From Roseiarcus sp050010035 (GTDB lineage Bacteria > Pseudomonadota > Alphaproteobacteria > Rhizobiales > Beijerinckiaceae), in contig JBEKLU010000001.1 of assembly GCA_050010035.1 (NCBI GenBank), forward strand, positions 62,001 to 126,000: DNA of 64,000 nucleotides, written 5' to 3'. Under the pieces are notes generated by a model that worked only from the letters and a program-made list of their open reading frames with translations, was not told the DNA's origin and searched no databases. Position 1 is the first letter of the stretch, and every line of letters starts with the position of its first letter. Made by a program: the position numbers and the translations under genes. Shown here piece after piece: positions 33,605 to 44,100 of this stretch.

Positions 33605-34810
33605 ATGGACATCGTGCTCGCTCCGACGATCGAGTTGCTCGGCCTCGCCATGATCGTGGCGATCCTGGCGCGGCGGCTGCGCCTGCCCTACACCGTCGGG
33701 CTCGTTCTGACCGGCCTCGCCCTGGCGTTGACTCGCGTCGACCTCGGCGTGGCGCTGACCCACGACGTCATTTTCGACGTGATCCTGCCGCCGCTGCTGT
33801 TCGAGGCCGCGATCAGCATCCCCTGGAGCGAGCTCAGGCGCGATCTCGCGCTGGTCCTCGCGCTCGCCACGCTCGGCGTCGCGCTGTGCGCGGCCGTGGT
33901 CGCGGCTGGGCTGACGGCGCTGCTCGGCTGGCCCGCCGGCTCGGCGCTCGCTTTCGGCGCGCTCATCGCCGCCACCGACCCGATCGCCGTCACCGCGCTG
34001 CTGCGCGAGACTGGCCTCAAGGGCCGCCTGCGGCTCGTCATCGAAGCTGAGAGCCTGATCAACGATGGCGTCGCGGCGCTGCTGTTCATGCTGGTCGTCG
34101 CCTCGCTCGGCGCGAGCGCGAGCGCGCCGACGCCGCTCGGCGTTCTCGGCCAGGCGCTTCTCATCGGCGGCGGAGTGGTCGTCGGCCTCCTCGCCGCGGC
34201 CATCGCGATCCTGCTCGCCGGGCGCACCAGCGACCATCTCGTCGAGACCGCGCTGACTGCGGTCGCAGCCTACGGCTCGTTCCTGATCGCCGAGCGCGTC
34301 GGCGCTTCGGGCGTGCTGGCGACCGTCTCGGCCGGGCTGCTGATGGGCAACCTCGGCGTGCTCGCGGACGAAACGGATCGCTTCGCGCTGACCTCGCAGG
34401 GGCGCGCCTTCGTCGTCGCGTTCTGGGAATTTTCCGCCTTCGTCGCCAATTCGCTGGTGTTCCTGCTGATCGGCCTCGCGCTGGGGGCGACGCCGACGCG
34501 CGCGTTCGGCGCGCTCCTCGTCACGATCGCGCTGGCGCTGGCCGGGCGGGCGGCGGCCGTCTATCCCATCGCGTTCCTGTTCGCGCGCTCGCGCTGGGCG
34601 GTTTCATGGCCCGAGCGGCATTTTCTCTGGTGGGGCGGGCTGCGCGGCGCGCTGGCGCTGGCGCTCGCCCTGTCGCTGCCGCCCGCCACGCCCTACCGCG
34701 ACGAGATCCTCGTCGCCGCGTTCGGCGTCGTCGCCTTCTCGGTCCTGGTCCAGGGCCTCACCGCAAAGCTGGCGTTGCGCCGATTGCGGCTCGACCGCAA
34801 GGCCGCGTGA
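33605..34810 (+). CDS. Na+/H+ antiporter, CPA1 (NhaP-type)
   Basis: A 401-residue integral membrane protein with about twelve hydrophobic helices that exchanges Na+ (or K+) for H+ and helps control pH. The ion-binding ND/DP region is seen in ALIAATDPIAVTALLRETG (about residues 117-135) and EAESLINDGVAALLF (about 148-162), both hallmarks of CPA1. WWGGLRGALALALALSLP near the end holds the conserved arginine. There is no long C-terminal regulatory domain. ATG 33605 is the start. It is convergent with the phosphofructokinase gene. Confidence 0.93.
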   Translation: MDIVLAPTIELLGLAMIVAILARRLRLPYTVGLVLTGLALALTRVDLGVALTHDVIFDVILPPLLFEAAISIPWSELRRDLALVLALATLGVALCAAVVAAGLTALLGWPAGSALAFGALIAATDPIAVTALLRETGLKGRLRLVIEAESLINDGVAALLFMLVVASLGASASAPTPLGVLGQALLIGGGVVVGLLAAAIAILLAGRTSDHLVETALTAVAAYGSFLIAERVGASGVLATVSAGLLMGNLGVLADETDRFALTSQGRAFVVAFWEFSAFVANSLVFLLIGLALGATPTRAFGALLVTIALALAGRAAAVYPIAFLFARSRWAVSWPERHFLWWGGLRGALALALALSLPPATPYRDEILVAAFGVVAFSVLVQGLTAKLALRRLRLDRKAA

Positions 34811-34828
34811 CGCCGAGCGAGGCGCCCC

Positions 34829-36037
34829 TCACAGCAACGCTCTTGCGACCTTGGCGGCGCGCAGACGCCGCACTTCGGGCATGTCGGAGCCGAGCAGCGG
34901 GCGCAGATAATCGCGAAACGCGCCGGTGACGTCGTTGCCGGAGGCGGCGATGAACTCGTCTTCCATCACCCGGGTCTTGCCGGCCACCGCCTCGAGCGGA
35001 ATCAGGGGATACTCGACCGCGTAATCCGCGGTGCGCCGAATGGCGACCGAACCGTTCTTGTCGGCCCACATGGCGTACTGCACCGCCTTCTCGCCGACTT
35101 CGCGCGCCTCGCGCCTATCGACGTCGGAGACGCAGCCGACGAACGAGCGCTGCAAATAGCCGAAAGTGTCGCCGCGCACCCGCTTGATGTCGAGCTTGAG
35201 CTTGATCTCCTCGCACAAGAGATCGGCGAGCGCGCCGGTGCCGGAGAGCTGGACGTTGCCGTGCGCGTCCTTCTCGAGCTCGTCGGCGAGCTTGGCGAGG
35301 ATCGGCGCGCCGTTCTCGTCGTGAACGCCTTCGGAAGCGGCGATGACGCAGCGGCCGTGCTTGTCGTAGACCGCCTTCACGTCGGCGAGAAACTGCTCGA
35401 CGACGAAGGTGCGCTCGGGCACGTAGATCAGGTGCGGCCCGTCGTCCGGATAGCGGCGCGCCAGCGCCGAGGCCGCGGTGAGGAAACCGGCGTGCCGACC
35501 CATGACCACGGCGCAGTAGACGCCGCGCAGCGCCGCATTGTCGAGGTTGGCCCCCATGAACGCCTGCGCGACGAAGCGCGCCGCCGAGGGAAAGCCGGGG
35601 GTATGGTCGAAACCGACAAGGTCGTTGTCGATCGTCTTGGGGATATGGATCGCCCTGATGGGATGCCCAGCCTTCAGCGCCTCCTCGGCGACGATGCGCA
35701 CCGTGTCCGAGGAATCGTTGCCGCCGATATAGAGGAACGTGTCGATTTCGTGCGCGCTGAGAACCTTGAAAATCTCGTGACAATACTTGAGGTCCGGCTT
35801 GTCGCGCGTCGAGCCGAGCGCGGCGGCGGGCGTCGCGGCCACCGCCTCGAGATTGGCGGTCGTCTCCTGGCCGAGATCGACGAAATCCTCGTTGACGATG
35901 CCGCGCACGCCGTGCAACGCGCCGTAGACGTGGGAGATGGAGGGAAACCGCCGCGCCTCCAGCGCGACGCCGACCAGGGACTGATTGATGACGGCCGTCG
36001 GACCGCCCCCCTGCGCGACGAGGATCTTGTGCGACAT
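34829..36037 (-). CDS. pfp: Pyrophosphate-dependent 6-phosphofructokinase
   Basis: A 402-residue phosphofructokinase interconverting fructose 6-phosphate and fructose 1,6-bisphosphate. The nucleotide/PPi loop reads GGNDS (105-109), where ATP enzymes have GGDGS. The catalytic loop reads PKTIDND (133-139), with the lysine that marks PPi-dependent forms, where ATP enzymes have PGTIDND. The reaction is therefore expected to be reversible. ATG 36037 follows a GGGGGAGA site; the frame continues upstream but is basic and unlike the family. It is divergent from PEP synthase, which is followed by a PfkB kinase gene, so three central-carbon enzymes sit together. PPi-PFK is typical of methanotrophs and some other alphaproteobacteria. 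Confidence 0.9.
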   Translation of the reverse strand: MSHKILVAQGGGPTAVINQSLVGVALEARRFPSISHVYGALHGVRGIVNEDFVDLGQETTANLEAVAATPAAALGSTRDKPDLKYCHEIFKVLSAHEIDTFLYIGGNDSSDTVRIVAEEALKAGHPIRAIHIPKTIDNDLVGFDHTPGFPSAARFVAQAFMGANLDNAALRGVYCAVVMGRHAGFLTAASALARRYPDDGPHLIYVPERTFVVEQFLADVKAVYDKHGRCVIAASEGVHDENGAPILAKLADELEKDAHGNVQLSGTGALADLLCEEIKLKLDIKRVRGDTFGYLQRSFVGCVSDVDRREAREVGEKAVQYAMWADKNGSVAIRRTADYAVEYPLIPLEAVAGKTRVMEDEFIAASGNDVTGAFRDYLRPLLGSDMPEVRRLRAAKVARALL

Positions 36038-36291
36038 GCGTATCTGTCTCCCCCTAGCGAGCCGGTGCGCCGAGCGCTTCTTCGCCTTGCCTTTAGGACC
36101 CGGCGCGCGCCGGCGCAAGGGAGGCCGGCCATCGAACCGGAAACGCCGATCCACACGGCGCTCGGGGCGAATCGCCTAGCCGACGGCGCGTGCAGGGGCT
36201 TCCGATCGCGACGTGGGCGCGCGGCTGACGCAAATCAATGCGCGTTCGCGCCAAACGGCTCTTCGTAAGGCCGTCCAGCAAGGAGGCGGCG

Positions 36292-38694
36292 ATGGTAGAC
36301 GCTTCGGGTTATGTCCGGTGGTTCGACGACATCCGTCTGGACGACGTTCCCTCGGTCGGGGGCAAGAACGCCTCGCTCGGCGAAATGGTGCGCGAGATGA
36401 GCGCGCAAGGGGTGCGCGTGCCCAACGGCTTCGCGCTCACCGTTCGCGCCTATTACGAGGCGCTGCGGGGCTCGGGGGCGGAAAAAGAGTTGCGCCGCCT
36501 GATGGACGGCGTCGACGGCGTCGACGTCGAGCTTCTGGAAAAGCGCGGCGCGCAAGCGCGAAAGATCGTCTACGAAGCGACCGGGACCGACGCGCTGCGG
36601 CGGGAGATCGTCGACGCCTACCGGCGGCTCGAGGCGCTATACGGCCCCAATGTCGCGGTCGCAGTGCGCAGCTCGGCGACCGCCGAGGATCTACCGACGG
36701 CGAGCTTCGCCGGGCAGCACGAGAGCTATCTCAACATCAGCGGCGCCGACGACGTCGTCGAGGCCTGCCGCCAATGCTTCGCCTCGCTCTTCACCAACCG
36801 GGCGATCGTCTATCGCGTCAACAACGGCTTCGATCATTTCAAGGTCGGCCTGTCCGTCGGGGTGATGAAGATGGTTCGCTCCGACCGCGCCGCCAGCGGC
36901 GTGATCTTCACGCTCGACACCGAATCGGGGTTCCGCGACGTCGTCCTCGTCACCGGCTCGTACGGCCTGGGCGAAAACATCGTCCAGGGGAAAGTCGATC
37001 CCGACGAGTTCTATATCCACAAGCCGACGTTCCGCGCCGGCTATCGCACCGTCCTGCGCCGGACCCTGGGCGAGAAGCAACTTGCGATGAGGCTGTCCAA
37101 GGGGCACACCGGCTTCACCACCCACGACGAAGCGACCTCCGAGGACCAGCAGTCGCAATTCTGCCTGACCGACGAAGAGGCGCTGATCCTCGCCGACTAC
37201 GCCTTGAAAATCGAGGCGCATTATTCGCGGCACGCCGGCCACCCGATGCCGATGGACATCGAATGGGCCAAGGACGCCGACGATTCGCAGCTCTATATCG
37301 TGCAGGCGCGCCCCGAGACCGTCGCCTCGCGCAAATCCGCGACGATGCTCGAGACCTATTCCTTGAAGGGAAGCGGCGTCGCGCTCGTTACAGGCAAAGC
37401 GGTCGGCGAAAAGATCGGCGTCGGCGTCGTGCGCGTCATCGGCAGCGCCGAAGAGCTAAGGACCTTCCGGCCCGGCGAAGTGCTGGTGGCGCGCTCGACC
37501 AGCCCCGACTGGGAGCCGGTGATGAAGACCGCCGGCGCCATCGTCACCGATCACGGCGGACGAACCTGCCACGCGGCGATCGTCGCGCGCGAGCTCGGCG
37601 TTCCCGCGATCGTCGGCACGGAAAACGCGACGGCGGTCCTGAAAACAGGCGCGCTGGTAACGATCTCCTGCGCCGGCGGCGAGTCGGGAACCGTCTACGA
37701 AGGCGAAATTCCGTTCGAAGTCGCACGCGTCGACGTCGGCGATCTCGTCATGCCGAAGACGAAGATCATGGCGAACCTCGGCAATCCCGACATGGCGTTC
37801 CGCGCCGCGATGACGCCCAACGCCGGCGTCGGCCTGGCGCGCATGGAGTTCATCATCAACGAGCATATCGGCGTGCATCCGATGGCGCTCGCCCATCCCG
37901 AGCGGATCAGCGCCGAGGAGCGCGCGCAAATCACCGAGCGGGCGCGCGCCTTCGCCTCGCCGCGCGAGTACTTCGTGCGCAATCTCGCCGAGGGCGTCGG
38001 CACGATCGCCGCCGCCTTCTATCCCAAGCCGGTGATCATCCGGCTGTCGGACTTCAAGACCAACGAGTACGCCGCGCTCCTCGGCGGCGGCGCCTTCGAG
38101 CCGCACGAAGCCAATCCGATGCTCGGCTTTCGCGGCGCCTCGCGCTACGCCCACCCCGCCTACGCCGACGGATTCGCGCTCGAATGCGAGGCGCTGCGCC
38201 GCGTGCGCGAAGTCATGGGCCTGACCAATCTGTTGATCATGGTGCCCTTCTGCCGGCGCGTCGTCGAAGCCGAACAGGTCCTGGCCGCGATGGCGAACAA
38301 CGGCCTGAAGCGCGGCGAGAACGGGCTCGAAATCTACGTGATGTGCGAGATCCCCAACAACGTCATCCAGGTGGACGCCTTCGCCGCGGTCTTCGACGGT
38401 TTCTCGATCGGCTCGAACGATCTGACCCAGCTCACGCTCGGCGTCGACCGCGATTCCGACATCGTCGCGTTCGATTTCGACGAACGCGATCCCGGCATGC
38501 TGGAGATGCTGCGCTTGGCCGTCGCCGGCGCCAAGCGAAACGGACGCAAGGTCGGCATATGCGGCGAGGCGCCGGCGAATTATCCGGAAATCGCCCGCTT
38601 CCTGGCCAAGCTCGGCATCGATTCGATCAGCGTCAATCCCGCCAGCCTGCTGCGCACGATCGACATCGTGCGCGAGGCGGAAGCGGCCAGCTAG
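36292..38694 (+). CDS. ppsA: Phosphoenolpyruvate synthase (pyruvate, water dikinase)
   Basis: An 800-residue enzyme making PEP from pyruvate and ATP, releasing AMP and phosphate. The N-terminal ATP-binding domain starts VGGKNASLGEM; the swivelling domain carries the phosphorylated His427 in GGRTCHAAIVARELG. The C-terminal PEP-binding barrel has GLARMEFI, IRLSDFKTNEY, NPMLGFRG, SIGSNDLTQL and GICGEAPAN with the active-site Cys. ATG 36292 is preceded by AAGGAGG. It starts 254 bases from the divergent PPi-PFK gene and is followed by a PfkB kinase 41 bases downstream, almost certainly in the same transcript. The role is gluconeogenesis from C3 acids. Confidence 0.96.
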   Translation: MVDASGYVRWFDDIRLDDVPSVGGKNASLGEMVREMSAQGVRVPNGFALTVRAYYEALRGSGAEKELRRLMDGVDGVDVELLEKRGAQARKIVYEATGTDALRREIVDAYRRLEALYGPNVAVAVRSSATAEDLPTASFAGQHESYLNISGADDVVEACRQCFASLFTNRAIVYRVNNGFDHFKVGLSVGVMKMVRSDRAASGVIFTLDTESGFRDVVLVTGSYGLGENIVQGKVDPDEFYIHKPTFRAGYRTVLRRTLGEKQLAMRLSKGHTGFTTHDEATSEDQQSQFCLTDEEALILADYALKIEAHYSRHAGHPMPMDIEWAKDADDSQLYIVQARPETVASRKSATMLETYSLKGSGVALVTGKAVGEKIGVGVVRVIGSAEELRTFRPGEVLVARSTSPDWEPVMKTAGAIVTDHGGRTCHAAIVARELGVPAIVGTENATAVLKTGALVTISCAGGESGTVYEGEIPFEVARVDVGDLVMPKTKIMANLGNPDMAFRAAMTPNAGVGLARMEFIINEHIGVHPMALAHPERISAEERAQITERARAFASPREYFVRNLAEGVGTIAAAFYPKPVIIRLSDFKTNEYAALLGGGAFEPHEANPMLGFRGASRYAHPAYADGFALECEALRRVREVMGLTNLLIMVPFCRRVVEAEQVLAAMANNGLKRGENGLEIYVMCEIPNNVIQVDAFAAVFDGFSIGSNDLTQLTLGVDRDSDIVAFDFDERDPGMLEMLRLAVAGAKRNGRKVGICGEAPANYPEIARFLAKLGIDSISVNPASLLRTIDIVREAEAAS

Positions 38695-38735
38695 CGCGCT
38701 CTTTGGAAAACCGGCCGATCAGAGAGGCGAACGCC

Positions 38736-39677
38736 ATGGCTCGCGTGCTGACGATCACCATGAACCCCTCCATCGACATTTCGACGTCGGTGGACCGCGT
38801 CCAGCCGACGCGAAAGCTGCGCTGCGCGCCGGCGCGACGCGACCCCGGCGGCGGCGGCGTCAACGTCGCGCGGGTGGCCAATCGCCTCGGGAACGAAGCC
38901 ATCGCCGTCTATCCGGCCGGCGGCAGTTGCGGCGAAAGGCTGCACAAGCTCATCGATCAGGAAAACATCCGCGGCCTCGCCATCCCGATCGAGGAAGAGA
39001 CGCGCGAGGACTTCACCGTGGTCGAGACCTCCACCGGCCACGAATATCGCTTCGTCTCCATCGGACCGCGCTTGAGCGAGACCGAGTGGCGAAATTGCCT
39101 GGACGCGGTCGCGGCGTTCCGCGATCCGGTCGACGTCATCGTCGCGAGCGGCAGTCTTGCGCCCGGCGTCCCCGACGACTTCTACGCCTGGATCGCGAAA
39201 ATCGCGCGCGGCCGGTCGGCGCCTTTCGCGCTGGACACTTCGGGTCCCCCGCTGCGGGCGGCGCTCGATCACGGCGTCGATCTCTTGAAACCGAGTCTGG
39301 GAGAACTGCGGGAGCTGACCGGCCAGCTGCTGGCCAGTCCGGCCGCCTGCGTCGCCGCCTGCATGAAACTCGTCGAGGCCGGCCAAGCGAAGGCGGTGGC
39401 GTTGACGCTGGGTAGCCAGGGCGCGATTCTCGCCACCCCGGAAGGCGCCTGGCGCGCCTGGCCGCTGCCCATCCATGCGGTCAGCACGGTCGGCGCCGGC
39501 GACAGCTTCCTGGCCGCGATGGTCTGCGCTCAGGCCTCCGGCCTGCCGCCGCTGGAGGCGTTCCGCCACGGCGTCGCGGCGGGCTCCGCCGCCCTGCTCT
39601 CCCCGGGAACGCAGCTCTGCCGGGCCGAAGACGTTCGCGAGCTTCTCGCGCACGTCGCCGTCGACCGCGCCGCCTAG
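38736..39677 (+). CDS. PfkB-family kinase (1-phosphofructokinase/6-phosphofructokinase II type)
   Basis: A 313-residue ribokinase-fold sugar kinase. The opening VLTITMNPSIDISTSVD with GGGGVNVARVANRLG is that of FruK/PfkB/LacC proteins acting on phosphorylated hexoses. The catalytic base is in STVGAGDSFLAAM (Asp256) and the second signature DLLKPSLGELRELTG is present. Whether it uses fructose 6-phosphate, fructose 1-phosphate or tagatose 6-phosphate cannot be told; no PTS gene is near, which favours PfkB-like activity. ATG 38736 is 41 bases after ppsA, so the two are likely cotranscribed. Confidence 0.85.
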   Translation: MARVLTITMNPSIDISTSVDRVQPTRKLRCAPARRDPGGGGVNVARVANRLGNEAIAVYPAGGSCGERLHKLIDQENIRGLAIPIEEETREDFTVVETSTGHEYRFVSIGPRLSETEWRNCLDAVAAFRDPVDVIVASGSLAPGVPDDFYAWIAKIARGRSAPFALDTSGPPLRAALDHGVDLLKPSLGELRELTGQLLASPAACVAACMKLVEAGQAKAVALTLGSQGAILATPEGAWRAWPLPIHAVSTVGAGDSFLAAMVCAQASGLPPLEAFRHGVAAGSAALLSPGTQLCRAEDVRELLAHVAVDRAA

Positions 39678-39801
39678 ATTCGGCGAGGCGCGGCCCTGCG
39701 TTTGAGGCGGATCAGTGCGCCGGCCCGCCTCGCATGGCAGTCGGGCGAAGTCAATTCGTCGGCGCGAGCCCGTCCGCGCTTCGCAACCAAGGGAACCCGT
39801 C

Positions 39802-40266
39802 ATGATCAACCTCGAACTCCGCGTCAACGGCGAAGCCGTCGTCAAGATGGACATCGATGCGGCGCTGCTCGCGCGGATCCTTCAGTGGAAGGCTTCGCCG
39901 GAGCGCGCGGCCGAGCCGGCCAAGAGTTCGCCCCTCACCACGGCGCAGGCCGAACAACTGCTTTCGCAAGTCGACGAAAGAAGCGCCGAATTCGTCAAGC
40001 GGATCGCCGCGGGCGACGGCGTGCTGACGTGGGGCGAGACGAAGGCGCTGTTCAAGATCAAGGACTGGGACGCGTTCGCGTCGGGGCCGGGCAAAGCGCT
40101 CGCCCGCGCCGTGCGCCGCGTCCTCGACGACAAGTCGGCGCGCCTCGTCTGGAGGATCGAGCACGAGTGGGAAGGCCTGGAGAAGGGCGAAGACGAAGTC
40201 TGCATGCTCCATATCGACGGCGTCGCCTTGCAGGCCCTGCGCGAGGCGACCGGGACGGGCGCCTAG
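39802..40266 (+). CDS. Hypothetical protein
   Basis: A 154-residue soluble, mainly helical protein. It starts with a short beta-like stretch (INLELRVNGEAVVKMDIDA); a central region follows with TTAQAEQLLSQVDERSAEFVKRIAAG, and then WGETKALFKIKDWDAFASGPGKALARAVR. No family, signal peptide or membrane segment was recognised. ATG 39802 was chosen over an upstream start at 39715 because the extra residues are basic and the region before 39802 (GGGAA) is a possible ribosome site. It is convergent with the DUF2628 gene, 8 bases apart. Confidence 0.6.
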   Translation: MINLELRVNGEAVVKMDIDAALLARILQWKASPERAAEPAKSSPLTTAQAEQLLSQVDERSAEFVKRIAAGDGVLTWGETKALFKIKDWDAFASGPGKALARAVRRVLDDKSARLVWRIEHEWEGLEKGEDEVCMLHIDGVALQALREATGTGA

Positions 40267-40273
40267 CGGCGCC

Positions 40274-40951
40274 TCAGATTTTCACGCCGACGAGCGCGTC
40301 GAGCAGCGCGCCGGCGTCGCGCGGCGCCTCGCCGCTGACGATCAGGAGCAGCCAGAGCGCGAGAAACGCGCCGGCGATCAGGGCGATGACGCTCGTTCCG
40401 CCCGCTTGCGCGATGCGGAGGTCGGCGTCGTCCGCCGCGCCGCGTTCGCCGCGAATCCGGGCGATCGCGGCGAAGCCGTCGCGCACCACCAGCGCCTTGC
40501 CATATCGCCCGAAAATGAGCGCGACGACGAGGTCGAGCGGCGCGCCGAAGAGCGGCGCGGCGAAGGTGACGCCGAATTGCAGCGCCATCACGGTGAGCAC
40601 CAGCCCATAGCGTCGGCGGAAGAGCAGCCAGAGGCCGGTGAACGCGGCCGCGGCATAGCTGCGGCTCGGCGCGAGGGCCGGCGCGTCCTTCATCTTGAGC
40701 CAGAGATCGCGATATCCGGCCCAGTTCGCGCCGATGAAGCGCCGCATGTCGGCTTCCTCGTCGCGCGCCGCGGAGCGCCCGCTTAGCGCCGGCTCGGCGT
40801 CCAACTCCCGATCCGGATGGCCATGGAGAAAAGCGGCCCGCGCCGCCTCGCTCGCCGCGAGGAACGCCGCCGACGGCGCCTCGCGGCGCGGCGGCGCCGC
40901 TGGTTTCGCCGGCGCGCCCCGCTTGCCGAAAACGACCTCCTGGCCCGCCAT
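40274..40951 (-). CDS. DUF2628 membrane protein
   Basis: A 225-residue protein with a proline/alanine-rich cytoplasmic N-terminus (about 1-65), then FIGANWAGYRDLWLKMKD. Two or three hydrophobic segments follow around residues 98-150 and a last one near residues 188-205. FIGxNxxxYxxxW followed by membrane helices is the DUF2628 pattern, a family of unknown function in which the soluble head precedes membrane helices. Its divergent neighbour is dnaE (185 bases apart). Confidence 0.7.
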   Translation of the reverse strand: MAGQEVVFGKRGAPAKPAAPPRREAPSAAFLAASEAARAAFLHGHPDRELDAEPALSGRSAARDEEADMRRFIGANWAGYRDLWLKMKDAPALAPSRSYAAAAFTGLWLLFRRRYGLVLTVMALQFGVTFAAPLFGAPLDLVVALIFGRYGKALVVRDGFAAIARIRGERGAADDADLRIAQAGGTSVIALIAGAFLALWLLLIVSGEAPRDAGALLDALVGVKI

Positions 40952-41135
40952 CGCGCCGCCTCGTTCGCCTTTTCATTCCCGCGCCGATTGTCGGCGGGTC
41001 GCGTTAAACTTTCCCTTGCGGGCAGCGTTAACGATTCGACCGCTGGATGGGCGCCGCGCCCGCGCCATCCACAGGCGCCGTCCGTTCCGGCTCGACCCGC
41101 GCCCGTCGTCCTGCGAGAATGGCGGCGGAGCGCCC

Positions 41136-44100
41136 ATGGATTCGTCGATTCTCAAAGCCGTCGGTTTCGTGCACCTGCACGTGCACAGCGCGTTTTCGCT
41201 GCGCGAGGGCGCGCTCGCCATCGAGGCGCTGGCCAAGCTCGCCAAGGCCGACGCGATGCCGGCCCTGGCGATCACCGATTCCAACAATCTCTTCGGCGCG
41301 CTGGAGTTTTCCGAAAAACTCGCCAAGGCGGGCGTGCAACCGATCATCGGCGCGCAATTCACCGTCGATTTTTCCGACGCGCCCGCCGCCTCGCGCCTCA
41401 ACGAGACGCGGGCCGCGCGCGCGCCGCTGGTCGTCATCGCGCAGAACGAGGCGGGCTATCGCGCGCTGATGCGGCTCGCCTCGCGCGTCTGGCTCGATCC
41501 CCACGACGGCGACGAGCCGCATATCGGCTTTGACGCGCTCGACGAGTCGGGCGGCCTCATCGCCCTCACCGGCGGGCCGGCGGGGCCGATCGACCGCGCG
41601 CTGGCGCTCGGCCTTAACGACGTCGCCGCGGCGCGCCTGAAGCGCCTCGCCGCGCGCTTCGACGGCCGCCTCTACGTCGAGATCCAGCGCCACGGCCTGG
41701 AGAGCGAACGCGCCGTCGAACCGGCCCTTATTGATCTCGCCTACGCGCAAGGGCTGCCGCTCGTCGCCGCCAACGAACCCTATTTCGCCGGCGAGGCCGA
41801 TTTCGAGGCCCAGGACGCGCTGCTCTGCGTCGCCGAAGGCGCGCTCGTCTCCGCCCCGGAGCGGCGCCGCCTGTCGCCGGAGCATCGCTTCAAGACGCGC
41901 GCCGAAATGCTGGCGCTGTTCGCCGATTTGAAGGAGGCGACCGACAACAGCGTCGAGATCGCGATGCGCTGCGCCTATCGTCCGCTGACGCGCAAGCCGA
42001 TCCTGCCGCATTTTTCCGCCTCCGACGGCGCGGCGGTCGACGAGGAGCAGGAACTGCGCCGCCAGGCGAGTGAGGGCCTGGAGCGGCTGATCGCGCTCTA
42101 CGGCTGTGCGCCGGGCCACACGATCGAGGACTACCGCCAGCGGCTCGAATTCGAGCTCGGCGTCATCGTGCGGATGAAATTTCCCGGCTATTTCCTCATC
42201 GTCGCCGACTTCATCCAATGGGCGAAGGCGCAGGGGATTCCCGTCGGGCCGGGGCGCGGCTCGGGCGCGGGCTCGCTGGTCGCCTACGCGCTGACGATCA
42301 CCGATCTCGATCCGATCCGCTTCGGCCTCTTGTTCGAGCGCTTCCTCAATCCCGAACGCATTTCGATGCCGGACTTCGACATCGACTTCTGCCAGGACCG
42401 GCGCGACGAAGTGATCGCCTACGTGCGCGGGCGCTACGGCGAGGATCGCGTCGCCCAGATCATCACCTTCGGCTCGTTCCTGGCGCGCGGGGTGATGCGC
42501 AACGTCGGCCGGGTGCTGGAGATGCCGCTCGGCCAAGTCGACAAGCTCGCCAAGCTGGTGCCGCAGAACCCGGCCAAGCCCGTGACGCTCAAACAGGCGG
42601 TCGCCGACGAGCCGCGCCTGCAGGAGGCGGCGAGCGCCGATCCCAAGGTGGCCAAGATGCTGGCGATCGCCGAGCGCCTGGAGGGGCTCTATTCCAACGC
42701 CTCGACCCATGCCGCCGGCGTCGTCATCGCCGATCGGCCCTTGGTCGAACTGGTGCCGCTCTACCGCGACCCCAAGTCGGAGATGCCGGCGACGCAGTTC
42801 AACATGAAGTGGGTCGAGCCGGCGGGCCTGGTCAAATTCGACTTCCTCGGCCTGAAGACGCTGACCACGATCGCCAAGGCGGTGGCCCTGCTCAAACGCC
42901 GCGGAATCGTCGTCAATCCCTCCGCCATTCCGCTCGACGACAAGAAGACCTTCGAAATGCTCGGCCGCGGCGAGACGATCGGCGTGTTCCAACTGGAAAG
43001 CGCCGGCATGAAGAAGGCGCTGGTCGACATGCGCGCCGACCGGTTCGAGGACCTGATCGCGCTCGTCGCGCTCTATCGCCCCGGCCCGATGGCCAACATT
43101 CCCGTCTATTGCGCGCGCAAGCTCGGCGAGGAAAAGGTCGAATACGCCCACCCGCTGCTGGAGCCGATCCTCAAGGAGACGTTCGGCGTCATCACCTATC
43201 AGGAGCAGGTGCAGCAGATCGCTAAGGATCTCGCCGGCTATTCGCTGGGCCAGGCCGACATCCTGCGCCGCGCGATGGGCAAGAAGATCAAGTCCGAGAT
43301 GGACGCCCAGCGCGAGCGTTTCGTCAGCGGCGCCGTCGGGCGCGGCGTCGCCAAGGCGACGGCCGACGCGATCTTCGACGCCTGCGCCAAATTCGCCGAA
43401 TACGGCTTCAACAAGTCGCACTCGGCGCCTTACGCCTTCATCGCCTACCAAACCGCCTGGTTCAAGGCCAACCACCCCGCCGAATTCCTCGCCGCGTCGA
43501 TGACGCTGGACAAGTCCAACACCGACAAGCTAGCCGAATTTCGCGCCGAGGCGCTACGGCTCGGGCTGAAGGTCGCGCCGCCCTCGGTCAACGGCTCCGA
43601 CATCGATTTCGACGTGCGTCACGACGCCGCCGGCGCGCCCTCGATCGCCTATGCGCTGAGCGCGATCAAGGGAGTCGGCGAGGCGCAGGCGGCGGCGATC
43701 GTCGAGGCGCGGGGGAAACGCCCCTTCGCCTCGTTGAGCGACTTCGCCGGCCGCGTCGATCCGCGCGGCGTCAACAAGAAGGCGCTGGAGAGTCTGGCCG
43801 CCGCCGGGGCCTTCGACGAATTGGAGAGCGACCGCGCCCTCGCCTTCGCCTCGATCGAGCCGATGCTGGCGCTCGCCCATCGCCGCGCCGAGGAGCAGGC
43901 GGCGGGCCAGAACGCCTTGTTCGGCGAAGCCGACGCCGCGCCGCTCAAAGTTCGCGCGCAAGCTTGGCCGGCGGCCGACCGCTTGCGGCGCGAATTCGAG
44001 GCGGTCGGCTTCTTCCTCTCCGGCCACCCGCTGGAAGCCTACGAGCCGGCGCTGAAGCGGCTGCGCGCGACGCGCTGGGCGGACTTCGCACGCGCGGTGC

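Noticed and set aside
41028..43475. An 815-codon minus-strand frame inside dnaE
   Set aside because: It is a mirror of the well-conserved polymerase gene and has no domain of its own.
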